Below, one piece after another: positions 6,185 to 13,081 of a stretch of DNA of 14,902 bases. Position numbers and translations under genes: made by a program. The number at the start of each line of letters is the position of its first letter. Position 1 is the stretch's first letter. The stretch is from Candidatus Levybacteria bacterium RIFCSPLOWO2_12_FULL_37_14 (lineage in GTDB: Bacteria; Patescibacteriota; Microgenomatia; Levybacterales; UBA12049), in NCBI GenBank assembly GCA_001782645.1, contig MFPH01000002.1:1-14902 (forward strand). The letters are read 5' to 3'. Under the pieces are notes generated by a model, which had not been told where the DNA came from, searched no databases, and saw nothing but the letters and a program-made list of their open reading frames with translations.

Positions 6185-6214
6185 ATTGTAATGGATTTCT
6201 ATAGTTTTTGGCAA
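6185..6214 (-). promoter_or_regulatory. Promoter of the AAA-wHTH gene
   Basis: On the minus strand: TTGCCA (6214-6209), an 18-nt spacer, TACAAT (6190-6185), then 10 nt to the ATG at 6174. It occupies the 43-bp gap after the stop of the upstream gene at 6218, so the regulator can be expressed independently. The untranslated leader would be only a few nucleotides. Confidence 0.6.
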
Positions 6215-6217
6215 CTA

Positions 6218-8902
6218 CTATTTATTTTTAGTAAAATTAAGGATTAAATTTTTGTCTCCAATAATTTTTTCGGAATACAATATTTTACCTTTTGCCTCAC
6301 TTGTCTTATTGGAATTTTTAACATAATTAAAGTAATCCGGATAAGTGAAAGCCAAAGAATAAGGGACGCTGTCAACTCCCGGTTGCTTGAAAAATCTAAG
6401 GTCGTAAGAAAAAGTATTTAACCCAAAAACATTTCCGGGAAGTGCATATTCCAATGTTATGCTTATAATTTTTCCGGCAGGAATTTTAACAAGAAATCCA
6501 AAAATATCCTTATCATCCTCCTGAGTTTTTTCAACTTCAAGTCCTTGAGGAATCTTGAAATTTTTCGCCTCATAGAGCAATGGATCGGTAACCGCATCTA
6601 CAACATTTTGGTTGTTGCCGTTTATTGCTATTCTTAGCAGGGAAATATTTTTTGGCAAAATAATTCTCAGATAATTTTTGTACTCTCCTCCCGGCCAAGC
6701 CTTGCTTTCATTTCTGTAATTGATAGTTAACTCTTCTGCGATATTCCCATTATTTCCTATCGTTACTTTTTGAGATACTTGTCTGGAAATATAATAGTTG
6801 GCCTTATTGATTCCTAAATTCGCTTCATTAATTCCCACGAAATCATTTACAATCTCTTCGCTGTTTTCCCTCTCTTCCCAAAGCGAAGAAGACCAGCCGT
6901 TCACGGTAAAAATATTTTGAAAATTATCTTTAAATGCAAACAGCAAATGTTTTTGCAAAAGCGCATCTGAAACTGCCTGTGCAACTAAAAGGTAAGGCAC
7001 TTTTTCCTTTGTTATTTTCGTTATTATTGCTTCATTAAGTGCTCTTAAAAAATCTTTTTGTTGCACTGAGCCAGGGAAAAAGTTTTTTGCCGTATGAAAC
7101 TGTGTTCGCATATAAAAATTGTTTTCGTCAATAGTGTCTTTGTAATCCGCCACATAAACCGGCCCTATTGCGCGTAAAATACTTTTAACAAACGACATAT
7201 CGACAGCTATTACTCCGTCTGCCTTTTGCCCTGTTTCAACAAATAAAAAATTAGAAGATGATAGAGCAGATTTAACAAAATCTACGTTAAAGTTGCTGTC
7301 CCTCATGTACCAATGCTGCTGTAAAAGATATCTTCTAATCGCAAAGGGCGGCTCTACATGTCCCCTCAACTGTTTGTCTGCGTCATACGCGTCATGCATT
7401 GTAAATTCTGTAATCTTGCCCAGGTTGAATTTCAAAAGACCATAGAAATCAATGATTCCTCCACCGGGCCTTAATTCCATATTGTTTTGAAAAAGAATTA
7501 AGTAGGTTTTTGGCCCCTTCATTCCCAGAATGTTTGGCATTACGTCCGAGGTATTAAATAAAAGTTTTACTAGAGGATTTATAATTTCTAGGTTTTGTAG
7601 GATTGCTGCGGGAATTTTTCCTTCTGCTTTCATCTTATTCAATGTAACAATCGAGCTTTTTAGATAATTTTCCCCTATCGTAAAGTCATTTCTTGGATTT
7701 TCGCTTTTGCCAGTCAGTATCTTGGAAAAATATATTTCCGAATTAAACGCCTGATACAATCCTTGGGAAACTTTATAGCCTAAGTCGAGGTCTTGCAAAA
7801 GTCTTTTTAAATTATTTTCGCGCCCCATAATTTTCGCCTGAAGAGAAAGAATGCTTGATGTTTGCTGCCCTAAATAAAAAAATGCCTGAGATAAGTGAAA
7901 AGAGCTTTTAGCATGAATAAAATTGCCCTTATCCAACTCCCTTTTCGCATAATAAAGAGTGCTTAGACCAAAAGAAGAAAAAAACAGCGTAAAGACAAAA
8001 GGAGAAAGTAATAAAAATATTAATACCCATATTATTAAAAAGGGAAATTTTTTTAATCTCTTAGCATCTTCATGTAAATTTTCGTCCCTCACTCTTACTT
8101 TCTTCTTTATATCTATGCTTCGTATTTTTTGAGCAAGTAAATATTTTTCACCCAATAAATTTAGGCCATTGGAAGGATAAAAAACCTTCCCAAGTCTCGG
8201 ATCATGCCTTACAAAATCTATTGTAATTTCAGGATTAGCTTTTTGAATCATGTGTGCTAATGAAAGCTCTGTCGGAGGATGCTTTGGAAAAATATAAAAT
8301 AAAGAATGAGATTTGTGAATTTTAAATACGATATCTATTAATCCGTTTACCACATCCGTTAAGTGTATCGGATATGTTTCCCTTAGTCCTTCCCCTAAAA
8401 CTTGTATTCTCCCTAATTTTTGAGCCTGATATATAAATTTATTTATTACCGATTTAAAATTTTCTTTTTTTAAAATTAATTCCTTGTCAAAAATATCTCC
8501 AAATATTACTACTTTTGCGCTATGGCACAATCGCAGAATTTCATCAATTGCATACTTTCCTTCCTTTGACAATCCTTGGGCAAAAATAAAATCCGAATTA
8601 ACGCTTCTAGCTTTACTTATTATTCTGGGTATGAATTCTAAATCCTGCCCTTCCTCATCAATAAAAATGATATGAGAATATTTGCTGTCCGGTATTTCAG
8701 GAAATTTTTTAGAAAAAGGGACATGGATTAGGTTTGGTTTTTCCATGTCTAGTCCTACATTTTTTCGGCTGACAAAAACTACGAAAAATTCTTTGGAAAG
8801 CTTGAGGGAAAGAGGCTCACCTATTAATCCCATCCTATCTATTACAAGAATAGAATTTTTGAAAAAAGAATGATTTTTAAAACCAAAAAAGGCAGACTTC
8901 AT
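6218..8902 (-). CDS. SDR/epimerase-like domain fused to membrane-anchored DUF4012
   Basis: An 894-aa protein in three parts. Residues 15-200 resemble an extended SDR/NAD-epimerase fold: LVIDRMGLIGEPL (19-31) matches the Rossmann glycine loop but with the first Gly replaced (D22), SKEGKYAIDEI (112-122) lies where the YxxxK region is expected, and YPIHLTDVVNGLIDIV (177-192) matches the HVDDVV block. The active site looks degraded, suggesting a pseudoenzyme or sugar-binding role. One membrane span follows a basic stretch (286-309), so the SDR part is probably cytoplasmic and the rest outside. The outer part has a DUF4012 core: NNMELRPGGGIIDFYG (473-488) and RDSNFNVDFVKSA (534-546). DUF4012 proteins are often found near surface polysaccharide genes; an envelope role is inferred. 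The ATG is 5 nt after the RNase HI stop, with TAAGGA just before it, so the two are co-transcribed. Confidence 0.85.
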   Translation of the reverse strand: MKSAFFGFKNHSFFKNSILVIDRMGLIGEPLSLKLSKEFFVVFVSRKNVGLDMEKPNLIHVPFSKKFPEIPDSKYSHIIFIDEEGQDLEFIPRIISKARSVNSDFIFAQGLSKEGKYAIDEILRLCHSAKVVIFGDIFDKELILKKENFKSVINKFIYQAQKLGRIQVLGEGLRETYPIHLTDVVNGLIDIVFKIHKSHSLFYIFPKHPPTELSLAHMIQKANPEITIDFVRHDPRLGKVFYPSNGLNLLGEKYLLAQKIRSIDIKKKVRVRDENLHEDAKRLKKFPFLIIWVLIFLLLSPFVFTLFFSSFGLSTLYYAKRELDKGNFIHAKSSFHLSQAFFYLGQQTSSILSLQAKIMGRENNLKRLLQDLDLGYKVSQGLYQAFNSEIYFSKILTGKSENPRNDFTIGENYLKSSIVTLNKMKAEGKIPAAILQNLEIINPLVKLLFNTSDVMPNILGMKGPKTYLILFQNNMELRPGGGIIDFYGLLKFNLGKITEFTMHDAYDADKQLRGHVEPPFAIRRYLLQQHWYMRDSNFNVDFVKSALSSSNFLFVETGQKADGVIAVDMSFVKSILRAIGPVYVADYKDTIDENNFYMRTQFHTAKNFFPGSVQQKDFLRALNEAIITKITKEKVPYLLVAQAVSDALLQKHLLFAFKDNFQNIFTVNGWSSSLWEERENSEEIVNDFVGINEANLGINKANYYISRQVSQKVTIGNNGNIAEELTINYRNESKAWPGGEYKNYLRIILPKNISLLRIAINGNNQNVVDAVTDPLLYEAKNFKIPQGLEVEKTQEDDKDIFGFLVKIPAGKIISITLEYALPGNVFGLNTFSYDLRFFKQPGVDSVPYSLAFTYPDYFNYVKNSNKTSEAKGKILYSEKIIGDKNLILNFTKNK

Positions 8903-8907
8903 AATCC

Positions 8908-9336
8908 TTACACAAGCTCCCTATCTAACGCCTCATTAACAAAGGCATCTGCTTTTACGTTTTGCTCTCTCGGAATGTGTTTGTAGTAAATTGGCACATT
9001 TACTTGTCCTTCCCTATCCCGGACATCAAGAAGCAAATCTTTGAGACCTGCATTTTTAACCTTAAAAAGTCCAATTATTTGCGAGCAAACTAATTTTGAG
9101 TCAAGAAAAAAATTAATTTTTACACTTTCCGAAAGAGATTTTTTATTTTCTACTACCCAATCAAGCGCCTCGATCACCGCCTTATATTCGGCGGCATTGT
9201 TGGTTGCTATTCCGGTTGTTTTTCCAAAACCGGCAATTTTTTTATTTTTTTCATCCGCAATATAAACTCCTGTTGCCGAAGGTCCGGGATTTCCCCTTGC
9301 CCCTCCGTCAGTAAAAATATTTAAAACATTTATCAT
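8908..9336 (-). CDS. rnhA: Ribonuclease HI family protein
   Basis: Cuts the RNA strand of RNA-DNA hybrids (R-loops, primers). The 142-aa protein has all four acidic catalytic residues in order: D10 in FTDGGARGNPGP, E50 in NNAAEYKAV, D79 in FFLDSKLV and D130 in NVKADAFVNEAL, plus the flexible-loop His H120 in YYKHIPRE. The compact form without a basic protrusion resembles the RVT_3-type RNase HI of many bacteria and archaea rather than the E. coli enzyme. The symbol rnhA is by function; no second RNase H is visible to compare. It starts about 100 nt after jag and runs into the SDR-DUF4012 gene with a 5-nt gap. A TAAACT -10-like box lies 6 nt before the ATG (9348-9343) with no convincing -35, and no Shine-Dalgarno is seen. 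Confidence 0.92.
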   Translation of the reverse strand: MINVLNIFTDGGARGNPGPSATGVYIADEKNKKIAGFGKTTGIATNNAAEYKAVIEALDWVVENKKSLSESVKINFFLDSKLVCSQIIGLFKVKNAGLKDLLLDVRDREGQVNVPIYYKHIPREQNVKADAFVNEALDRELV

Positions 9337-9436
9337 ATTTTAAGTTTACCACATTTTCTTTTCGCAAAAAGTTCTACCATTAAGTTTTGCTCGGAAAGGT
9401 TGATTGGGATAAAATTGAAGGAGTAAATTGTGAAAA

Positions 9437-9907
9437 TTATTTTGCTTTGGGGCGGACGATGAGGACTCTGTCGCGGCCTTCACCTTGTGACTCCGACACA
9501 ACTTCTTCGTCTTTTTCCAATAATAAATGGACAATTCTTCTTTCCCAAGATTTTAATTCCGGAACCGCAATCTCTTTACCCTCAGCTAAAACTCTTTCCT
9601 TAGTTTCTTGAGCCAAAGTTTTTAAAAACTCTGTTCTGTTTTTTTTGTAGTCTCCCACATCAATTGAAATGCGGACAAATCTCCCTAGATTTCTGGCAAC
9701 ACACAGGGATAAAACCAATTGCAATCCCTCAAGGGTATCTCCATGGTACCCAATTACAACGCCTGTGTCTTTGGTATTTAAAACTATTTCTACGCTTTCT
9801 TCTTTGCTTTCTTTTGATTCAAGAATCTCAAAATCACCATCTACGTCCAAAAGTTTCAAGAGCTTCTCTGTGACTTCTTGAATTGTTTTTATTTCTTTTT
9901 TATCCAT
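9437..9907 (-). CDS. jag: Jag/KhpB-type RNA-binding protein (KH-R3H)
   Basis: KH-R3H protein encoded next to yidC in many bacteria. In Firmicutes, KhpB/Jag binds many RNAs with KhpA and affects cell elongation. The KH domain covers about 37-85, with the GxxG loop as GYHG (53-56) in GVVIGYHGDTLEGLQ. The R3H domain covers about 95-155, with R123-xxx-H127 in WERRIVHLLL and a closing RDRVLIVRP strand. The N-terminal Jag_N domain found in Firmicutes homologues is absent, and the 156 aa begin almost directly with the KH region. The ATG overlaps the yidC 3' end by 19 nt in another frame; a G-rich run in the yidC end (GGGGGGAT) about 8-10 nt upstream might act as a ribosome binding site. It is the last gene of the rpmH cluster; the 100 nt after it hold no clear terminator. 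Confidence 0.9.
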   Translation of the reverse strand: MDKKEIKTIQEVTEKLLKLLDVDGDFEILESKESKEESVEIVLNTKDTGVVIGYHGDTLEGLQLVLSLCVARNLGRFVRISIDVGDYKKNRTEFLKTLAQETKERVLAEGKEIAVPELKSWERRIVHLLLEKDEEVVSESQGEGRDRVLIVRPKAK

Positions 9908-10722
9908 TCGCCTAATCCCCCCAAACCTGTAATTTTATATTGCTGTATGATACCAAAAATTGTAAATGTATTCCAGTACAAAGACAGTCCTATTGGGAAA
10001 CTAAAAGCAAAAAAACCTATCATAACCGGAAATATAAACAAGGATTGGGTCTGAAAAGCGCTGGCAAAATCTCCCGCATCTTTTTTGTCAATCTGCGTTT
10101 TTTTCTCAATATCTTTTTCAATAACAGCAACCCCTGTTTTAGCAGGAATCATCATTTTCGAAAGAATAAACTGAAAAACTCCTGTTAAAATAGGAACTAG
10201 CAGAATTAAAGGTCCCGCCGTTGACATAAGCTTTGAAGGCATTTCCCCAAGGGGAAGACCGAAAAAAGAAGGGTCCCAAGTGTTCTGAAGTTTATAAAAA
10301 TCAAAATAAGCTATCTTGTTAACCTCCGCGACAACAACGTCGGGTTTGAGAGTTACCATGCGCTGCAAAACCGAATAAAGAGCCCAAATAATCGGCATTT
10401 GTATGAGAACAGGCAAGCATCCCGCAGCAGGATTAATTCCATGCTCTTTGTAGAGCCTCATTGTTTCCTCCTGGATTTTTTTAGCATCACCCTTGTATTT
10501 TTCTTTTATTTTAGACAGATGAGGAGTTACTTTTTGCATTTTTGCCGAGGCTTTAAGTTGGGAGGTAGTAAGGGGATACATGACAAATCTGATTATGATT
10601 GTCAGCCCGATTATCGCAAATCCCAAAGCATATGGAATATGCGCAAATGAAAGCATTGAATAAATAGCTACTAAAATATTTATTATCGGGTGAACCAAAA
10701 TTAAATTAAAAAAATCTCCCAT
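9889..10722 (-). CDS. yidC: Membrane protein insertase YidC (short form)
   Basis: YidC/Oxa1 inserts and folds membrane proteins, alone or with SecYEG. The sequence has the Oxa1 core: a first core helix with the groove Arg in GLTIIIRFVMYPLT (R45), a cytoplasmic hairpin of two charged helices (QKVTPHLSKIKEKYKGDAKKIQEETMRLY, broken here as about residues 62-90), then CLPVLIQMPIIWALYSVL and two C-terminal spans ending in SFPIGLSLYWNTFTIFGIIQQY. There is no large periplasmic domain and no lipobox, so it is the short type, 277 aa. The frame is open to a TTG at 10746 inside yidD; I choose the ATG at 10722, which follows the yidD stop by 2 nt and gives MGDFFNLI. A loop of about 30 residues rich in Lys/Asp precedes the last spans. 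The jag start lies inside its 3' end. Confidence 0.93.
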   Translation of the reverse strand: MGDFFNLILVHPIINILVAIYSMLSFAHIPYALGFAIIGLTIIIRFVMYPLTTSQLKASAKMQKVTPHLSKIKEKYKGDAKKIQEETMRLYKEHGINPAAGCLPVLIQMPIIWALYSVLQRMVTLKPDVVVAEVNKIAYFDFYKLQNTWDPSFFGLPLGEMPSKLMSTAGPLILLVPILTGVFQFILSKMMIPAKTGVAVIEKDIEKKTQIDKKDAGDFASAFQTQSLFIFPVMIGFFAFSFPIGLSLYWNTFTIFGIIQQYKITGLGGLGEWIKKK

Positions 10723-10724
10723 AA

Positions 10725-10934
10725 TTAATTCGTGAATGGCTGGCAACTTAAAATTCTGATTGCGGATTTCCGTAAACCCCGAAGGATACCTTCTTTGTTA
10801 ATTGCTATTTTTGCATATTCGGAACAAGTAGGGGAGAGTCTGCACATTTTATTGACTCCCAAAATATTTTTTAATATTGATGACATAAATGCTTGATAAA
10901 CATCGATAATTGAAATTAAAATTTTCTTCATCAT
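10725..10934 (-). CDS. yidD: Membrane protein insertion efficiency factor YidD
   Basis: A small membrane-associated protein that helps YidC-dependent insertion. The 69-aa product has the family core MCRLSPTCSEYA (30-41, with C31 and C37), the GILRGLRKSAIR helix and a C64-containing SCQPF that matches the usual RCHPF. It ends right after this point, so the common GG(x)D tail is missing. Two ATG codons stand in tandem (10934-10932 and 10931-10929); either could be used. The start lies within a 7-bp tandem repeat covering the rnpA stop, with a 6-nt gap between the genes, and yidC begins 2 nt after its stop. Co-transcription with rnpA and yidC is near certain. Confidence 0.93.
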   Translation of the reverse strand: MMKKILISIIDVYQAFMSSILKNILGVNKMCRLSPTCSEYAKIAINKEGILRGLRKSAIRILSCQPFTN

Positions 10935-10958
10935 TAATCCTTAATCATTAATCCTTAT
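10931..10958. repeat. Heptanucleotide tandem repeat at the rnpA-yidD junction
   Basis: Four 7-bp units, TCATTAA, TCCTTAA, TCATTAA, TCCTTAT, alternate in a 14-bp period. They contain the rnpA stop codon and the first yidD start codon, so a change of copy number would alter the gene junction. Confidence 0.85.
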
Positions 10959-11279
10959 AACTCCTGCTTTTCTCAAAACGTTTTCTATTGCAAGCATGTT
11001 TTCTTCTTCAGTTTTGCCAGATATTCCTTTTTTAACAATAATGAGTATATCATGTCCGGCACTCATTTTCCCATACAGACTCCTAAGTGTGTTTCTAAAA
11101 AACCTTTTAATGCTATTCCTAACGGTTGCTCTTTTGTCGATTTTTTTTGAAACAACAATCCCGAACCTATTGATGGACAATCCATTTTTCTTCTCTTTCA
11201 AAACAAACTGGGGAACAGTTGTGAAATAAGAATTGTTAAACTTTATTCCGGGAACAAGACGATTTTCTTTTTTAAACAT
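10941..11279 (-). CDS. rnpA: Ribonuclease P protein component
   Basis: Protein subunit of RNase P, which with its RNA removes 5' leaders from pre-tRNAs. The 112-aa protein has the central signature RFGIVVSKKIDKRATVRNSIKRFFRN (38-63, split here as RFGIVVSKK and ATVRNSIKRFFRN), including the basic RNR-type helix, and a C-terminal DILIIVKKG strand followed by the final helix. The N-terminus (KKENRLVPGIKF) replaces the usual LKKxxEF region. The ATG directly abuts the rpmH stop (TAAATG), as expected for the conserved rpmH-rnpA pair. No Shine-Dalgarno is visible, so translation is probably coupled to rpmH. Confidence 0.93.
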   Translation of the reverse strand: MFKKENRLVPGIKFNNSYFTTVPQFVLKEKKNGLSINRFGIVVSKKIDKRATVRNSIKRFFRNTLRSLYGKMSAGHDILIIVKKGISGKTEEENMLAIENVLRKAGVIRIND

Positions 11280-11423
11280 TTACGCGCTTTTTATGGAAAG
11301 CTTCAGCCGACCTTTTGATCTTCTTCTTTTCAGAGCTTTTTGTCCACCATGAGACTTCATGCGTACTAAAAACCCGTGCTTTCTTGCCCTCTTTACTTTT
11401 TTTAAGGTTATAAATTTTTCCAC
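11280..11423 (-). CDS. rpmH: 50S ribosomal protein L34
   Basis: bL34 is a small basic protein of the large subunit. The frame encodes 47 residues with the family core KRARKHGFLVRMKSHGG (positions 11-27), followed by QKALKRRRSKGRLKLS, equivalent to the usual RKHGFRARM..GRKVLxRRRxKGR. The start is a GTG at 11423-11421 giving (M)EKFITLKKVKRARK. No ATG or TTG lies between it and the core, and a TATACT -10 ends 7 nt before it. The N-terminus therefore differs from the usual MKRTYQPS. A DnaA-box-like TTTTCCACA (11416-11424) overlaps the start codon. It is the first gene of the rpmH-rnpA-yidD-yidC-jag operon, divergent from dnaA. Confidence 0.92.
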   Translation of the reverse strand: MEKFITLKKVKRARKHGFLVRMKSHGGQKALKRRRSKGRLKLSIKSA

Positions 11424-11430
11424 AAACAAT

Positions 11431-11436
11431 AGTATA
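11431..11436 (-). promoter_or_regulatory. -10 box of the rpmH operon
   Basis: TATACT on the minus strand, 7 nt before the GTG start of rpmH. A -35 at 17 nt (TTTCAA) matches the consensus poorly. The predicted transcription start coincides with the start codon. Confidence 0.6.
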
Positions 11437-11497
11437 ACAAAAAAATCTTCACATTGAAAGCTGTAAAAAAGATATGGTTATATCCACTTTCTCTATC

Positions 11498-11527
11498 TTG
11501 ACAAAAAGTTATCCACATGGTTAAACT
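11498..11527 (+). promoter_or_regulatory. dnaA promoter with an embedded DnaA box
   Basis: Consensus -35 TTGACA (11498-11503), an 18-nt spacer, a weak -10 TAAACT (11522-11527), then 9 nt to the dnaA ATG at 11537. A perfect DnaA box TTATCCACA (11509-11517) fills the spacer, pointing to repression by DnaA. Weaker box-like sites are ATATCCACT (11480-11488) and TTTTCCACA (11416-11424). Confidence 0.7.
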
Positions 11528-11536
11528 GCATGTTAC

Positions 11537-12907
11537 ATGGACGAGGAAAACAATATATTGTGGAAAAAAATTTTGGGAGAAATAGAAACAGAGGTTTCAC
11601 GCGGTATTTTTATAACCCTTTTTAAGCCTACCGCACTTCTTTCCATAGAGAAAGGAATAGCTTCAATAGCAGCTCCGTCCACCATGGTTATCGACCTCTT
11701 ACAAAAACGCCATTATCAGGTCATTAAAAAAACTGTGGATAAATATACCAAGATTGATACGAAAATAATCTTTGTTCCAAAAATAATCAACAAAGGGATC
11801 CGAGAAGATATAGGCGTTTCTCCGCTATTTGCGCCTGTCGAAAAAAAACAAACTCTAATAATAGGGCATCTTCCAAGAGTAAGAGCGGATTATACTTTTC
11901 AAACGCTTGCGGTATCCTCAAGCAACCAACTTGCTTTTGTTTCCGCAACAACAGTGGCAAAAAAACCAGGCGTGGCCTACAACCCTCTTTTTATTTACGG
12001 CCCGGTTGGTGTTGGGAAAACCCATCTCATGCAGGCAATTGCTAACGAAGTATACAAAAACGATCCTGATAAAAAAATCATCTATACAACCAGCGAAGAA
12101 TTTACAAATGAAGTAGTAGAGGCGATAAGAAATAACGACACCGCAAGGATGAAAAGAAAATTTCGAAACGTCGATCTTCTTATAGTTGATGATGTGCAGT
12201 TTTTTGCCGGTAAAGACAGAGCGCAAGAAGAGCTTTTTCATACTTTTAATATCCTCATTGACGCTGGAGCGCAAATTGTTTTGTCTTCAGACAGGCCTCC
12301 GTCTGAAATAAAAAAATTGGAAAAGAGACTTTCCTCCCGCTTCGCAGGAGGTCTTACGGTTGACATAGAAGCGGCCGACTTTGAGCTAAGATGCGCAATT
12401 CTTCTTATCAAAGCACGCAGACACAACATTGACCTTTCAATAGAAACAGCTAAGAAAATTGCAGAAAGAGCGCATGATTCAAGAGAGTTAGAGGGCCTTC
12501 TTTTAAAAACAATTACTATTGCAGCCAATAGGGGAGTAGAAATTACCCCGGAGCTGGCGGAAAACACTCTTAGTCAAAACATTGATGAAGAAAAAAAATT
12601 TTTTCGTCCAGATGAGATTATAAGAAATGTTTGTGTTTTTTACAACATCAAAGAGACCCTCATAAAGGGACCAAAAAGAGATTCTGGTTTGGTAAAAGCC
12701 AGACAAATTGCAATGTATATTTTAAAGCAGGACTTAGCTTTAAGTTTTGTTGAAATAGGAAATATTTTGGGAGGCAGAGACCATACCACAATAATGCATG
12801 GGGTTAAAAAAATAGAAGGATTGCTTTTAAATAAAAATTTTTCTGAGGAAATTTTGGGGATAAAGGCCCTATTTGGGAACAGTGAGGGGGGTTTAAAAAA
12901 ATGGTAA
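11537..12907 (+). CDS. dnaA: Chromosomal replication initiator DnaA
   Basis: AAA+ initiator that binds DnaA boxes, melts oriC and loads the DnaB helicase. Domain I spans about 1-75 (ILWKKILGEIETEVSRGIF), and the linker (domain II) is short, about 80-112. Domain III has Walker A GPVGVGKT (155-162), Walker B LLIVDDVQFF (214-223), sensor 1 VLSSDRPP (248-255) and the box VII arginine segment RLSSRF (264-269). Domain IV (about 355-456) carries the DNA-binding signature GGRDHTTIMHGVKKIE (412-427). Length 456 aa is normal. The ATG at 11537 is chosen; an ATG at 11530 is in another frame. A leaderless or near-leaderless message is expected. Two DnaA-box-like sites lie inside the gene (11559-11567; 11734-11742, the latter perfect, minus orientation). 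The C-terminal GGLKKW tail leads straight into the oriC gap. Confidence 0.98.
   Translation: MDEENNILWKKILGEIETEVSRGIFITLFKPTALLSIEKGIASIAAPSTMVIDLLQKRHYQVIKKTVDKYTKIDTKIIFVPKIINKGIREDIGVSPLFAPVEKKQTLIIGHLPRVRADYTFQTLAVSSSNQLAFVSATTVAKKPGVAYNPLFIYGPVGVGKTHLMQAIANEVYKNDPDKKIIYTTSEEFTNEVVEAIRNNDTARMKRKFRNVDLLIVDDVQFFAGKDRAQEELFHTFNILIDAGAQIVLSSDRPPSEIKKLEKRLSSRFAGGLTVDIEAADFELRCAILLIKARRHNIDLSIETAKKIAERAHDSRELEGLLLKTITIAANRGVEITPELAENTLSQNIDEEKKFFRPDEIIRNVCVFYNIKETLIKGPKRDSGLVKARQIAMYILKQDLALSFVEIGNILGGRDHTTIMHGVKKIEGLLLNKNFSEEILGIKALFGNSEGGLKKW
11734..11742 (-). promoter_or_regulatory. Perfect DnaA box inside dnaA
   Basis: TGTGGATAA, the exact complement of TTATCCACA, lies in the domain I coding region of dnaA. 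It encodes the VDK of TVDKY, so chance is possible, but four further box-like sites lie within 350 bp. Confidence 0.5.
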
Positions 12908-12933
12908 TTTTATCAACCCCCAACACGCATCTC

Positions 12934-13014
12934 TTTTCCACAAGTTATCCACATGTTTCCAGCTTTGGGTTATTGCTTTTTTCCACTTTTCCCTATACAC
13001 TACTACAACTACAA
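12934..13014 (+). other. Probable oriC: DnaA-box cluster plus DnaA-trio-like run
   Basis: The dnaA-dnaN gap contains TTTTCCACA (12934-12942, one mismatch), perfect TTATCCACA (12945-12953) and TTTTCCACT (12979-12987, two mismatches), all in one orientation. They are followed 12 nt later by CTA-CTA-CAA-CTA-CAA (13000-13014) in a strict 3-nt period, then AT-rich DNA. This order, boxes then a trinucleotide run, matches the basal unwinding system known from Bacillus subtilis, where DnaA extends from boxes onto DnaA-trios. Gene context and the divergent gene orientation support an origin here. Confidence 0.65.
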
Positions 13015-13034
13015 ACCTTAAAGTTATAGAAAGA

Positions 13035-13062
13035 ATGACCCGTTCGGTAAATTAAGGGTCAT
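13035..13062. promoter_or_regulatory. Inverted repeat upstream of dnaN
   Basis: ATGACCC (13035-13041) and GGGTCAT (13056-13062) form perfect 7-bp arms around a 14-nt loop, 19 bp before the dnaN start. It could be an operator, an origin-binding site or an RNA hairpin in a dnaA-dnaN message. There is no T-run for a terminator. A weak -10 (GAATAA, 13066-13071) lies just after it; another candidate -10, TATACA, lies at 12994-12999. Confidence 0.5.
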
Positions 13063-13081
13063 ACGGAATAAAGCTGAATGT

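Noticed and set aside
9346..9534. Minus-strand 62-aa frame overlapping the jag 3' end
   Set aside because: It overlaps jag in another frame, has no family features and no promoter of its own.
10723..10746. TTG start for yidC at 10746
   Set aside because: It lies within yidD, while an ATG 2 nt after the yidD stop gives a normal short YidC.
11918..12706. Minus-strand frames opposite dnaA (118, 109 and 67 aa)
   Set aside because: Antisense shadows of a well-conserved gene, without recognisable protein features.
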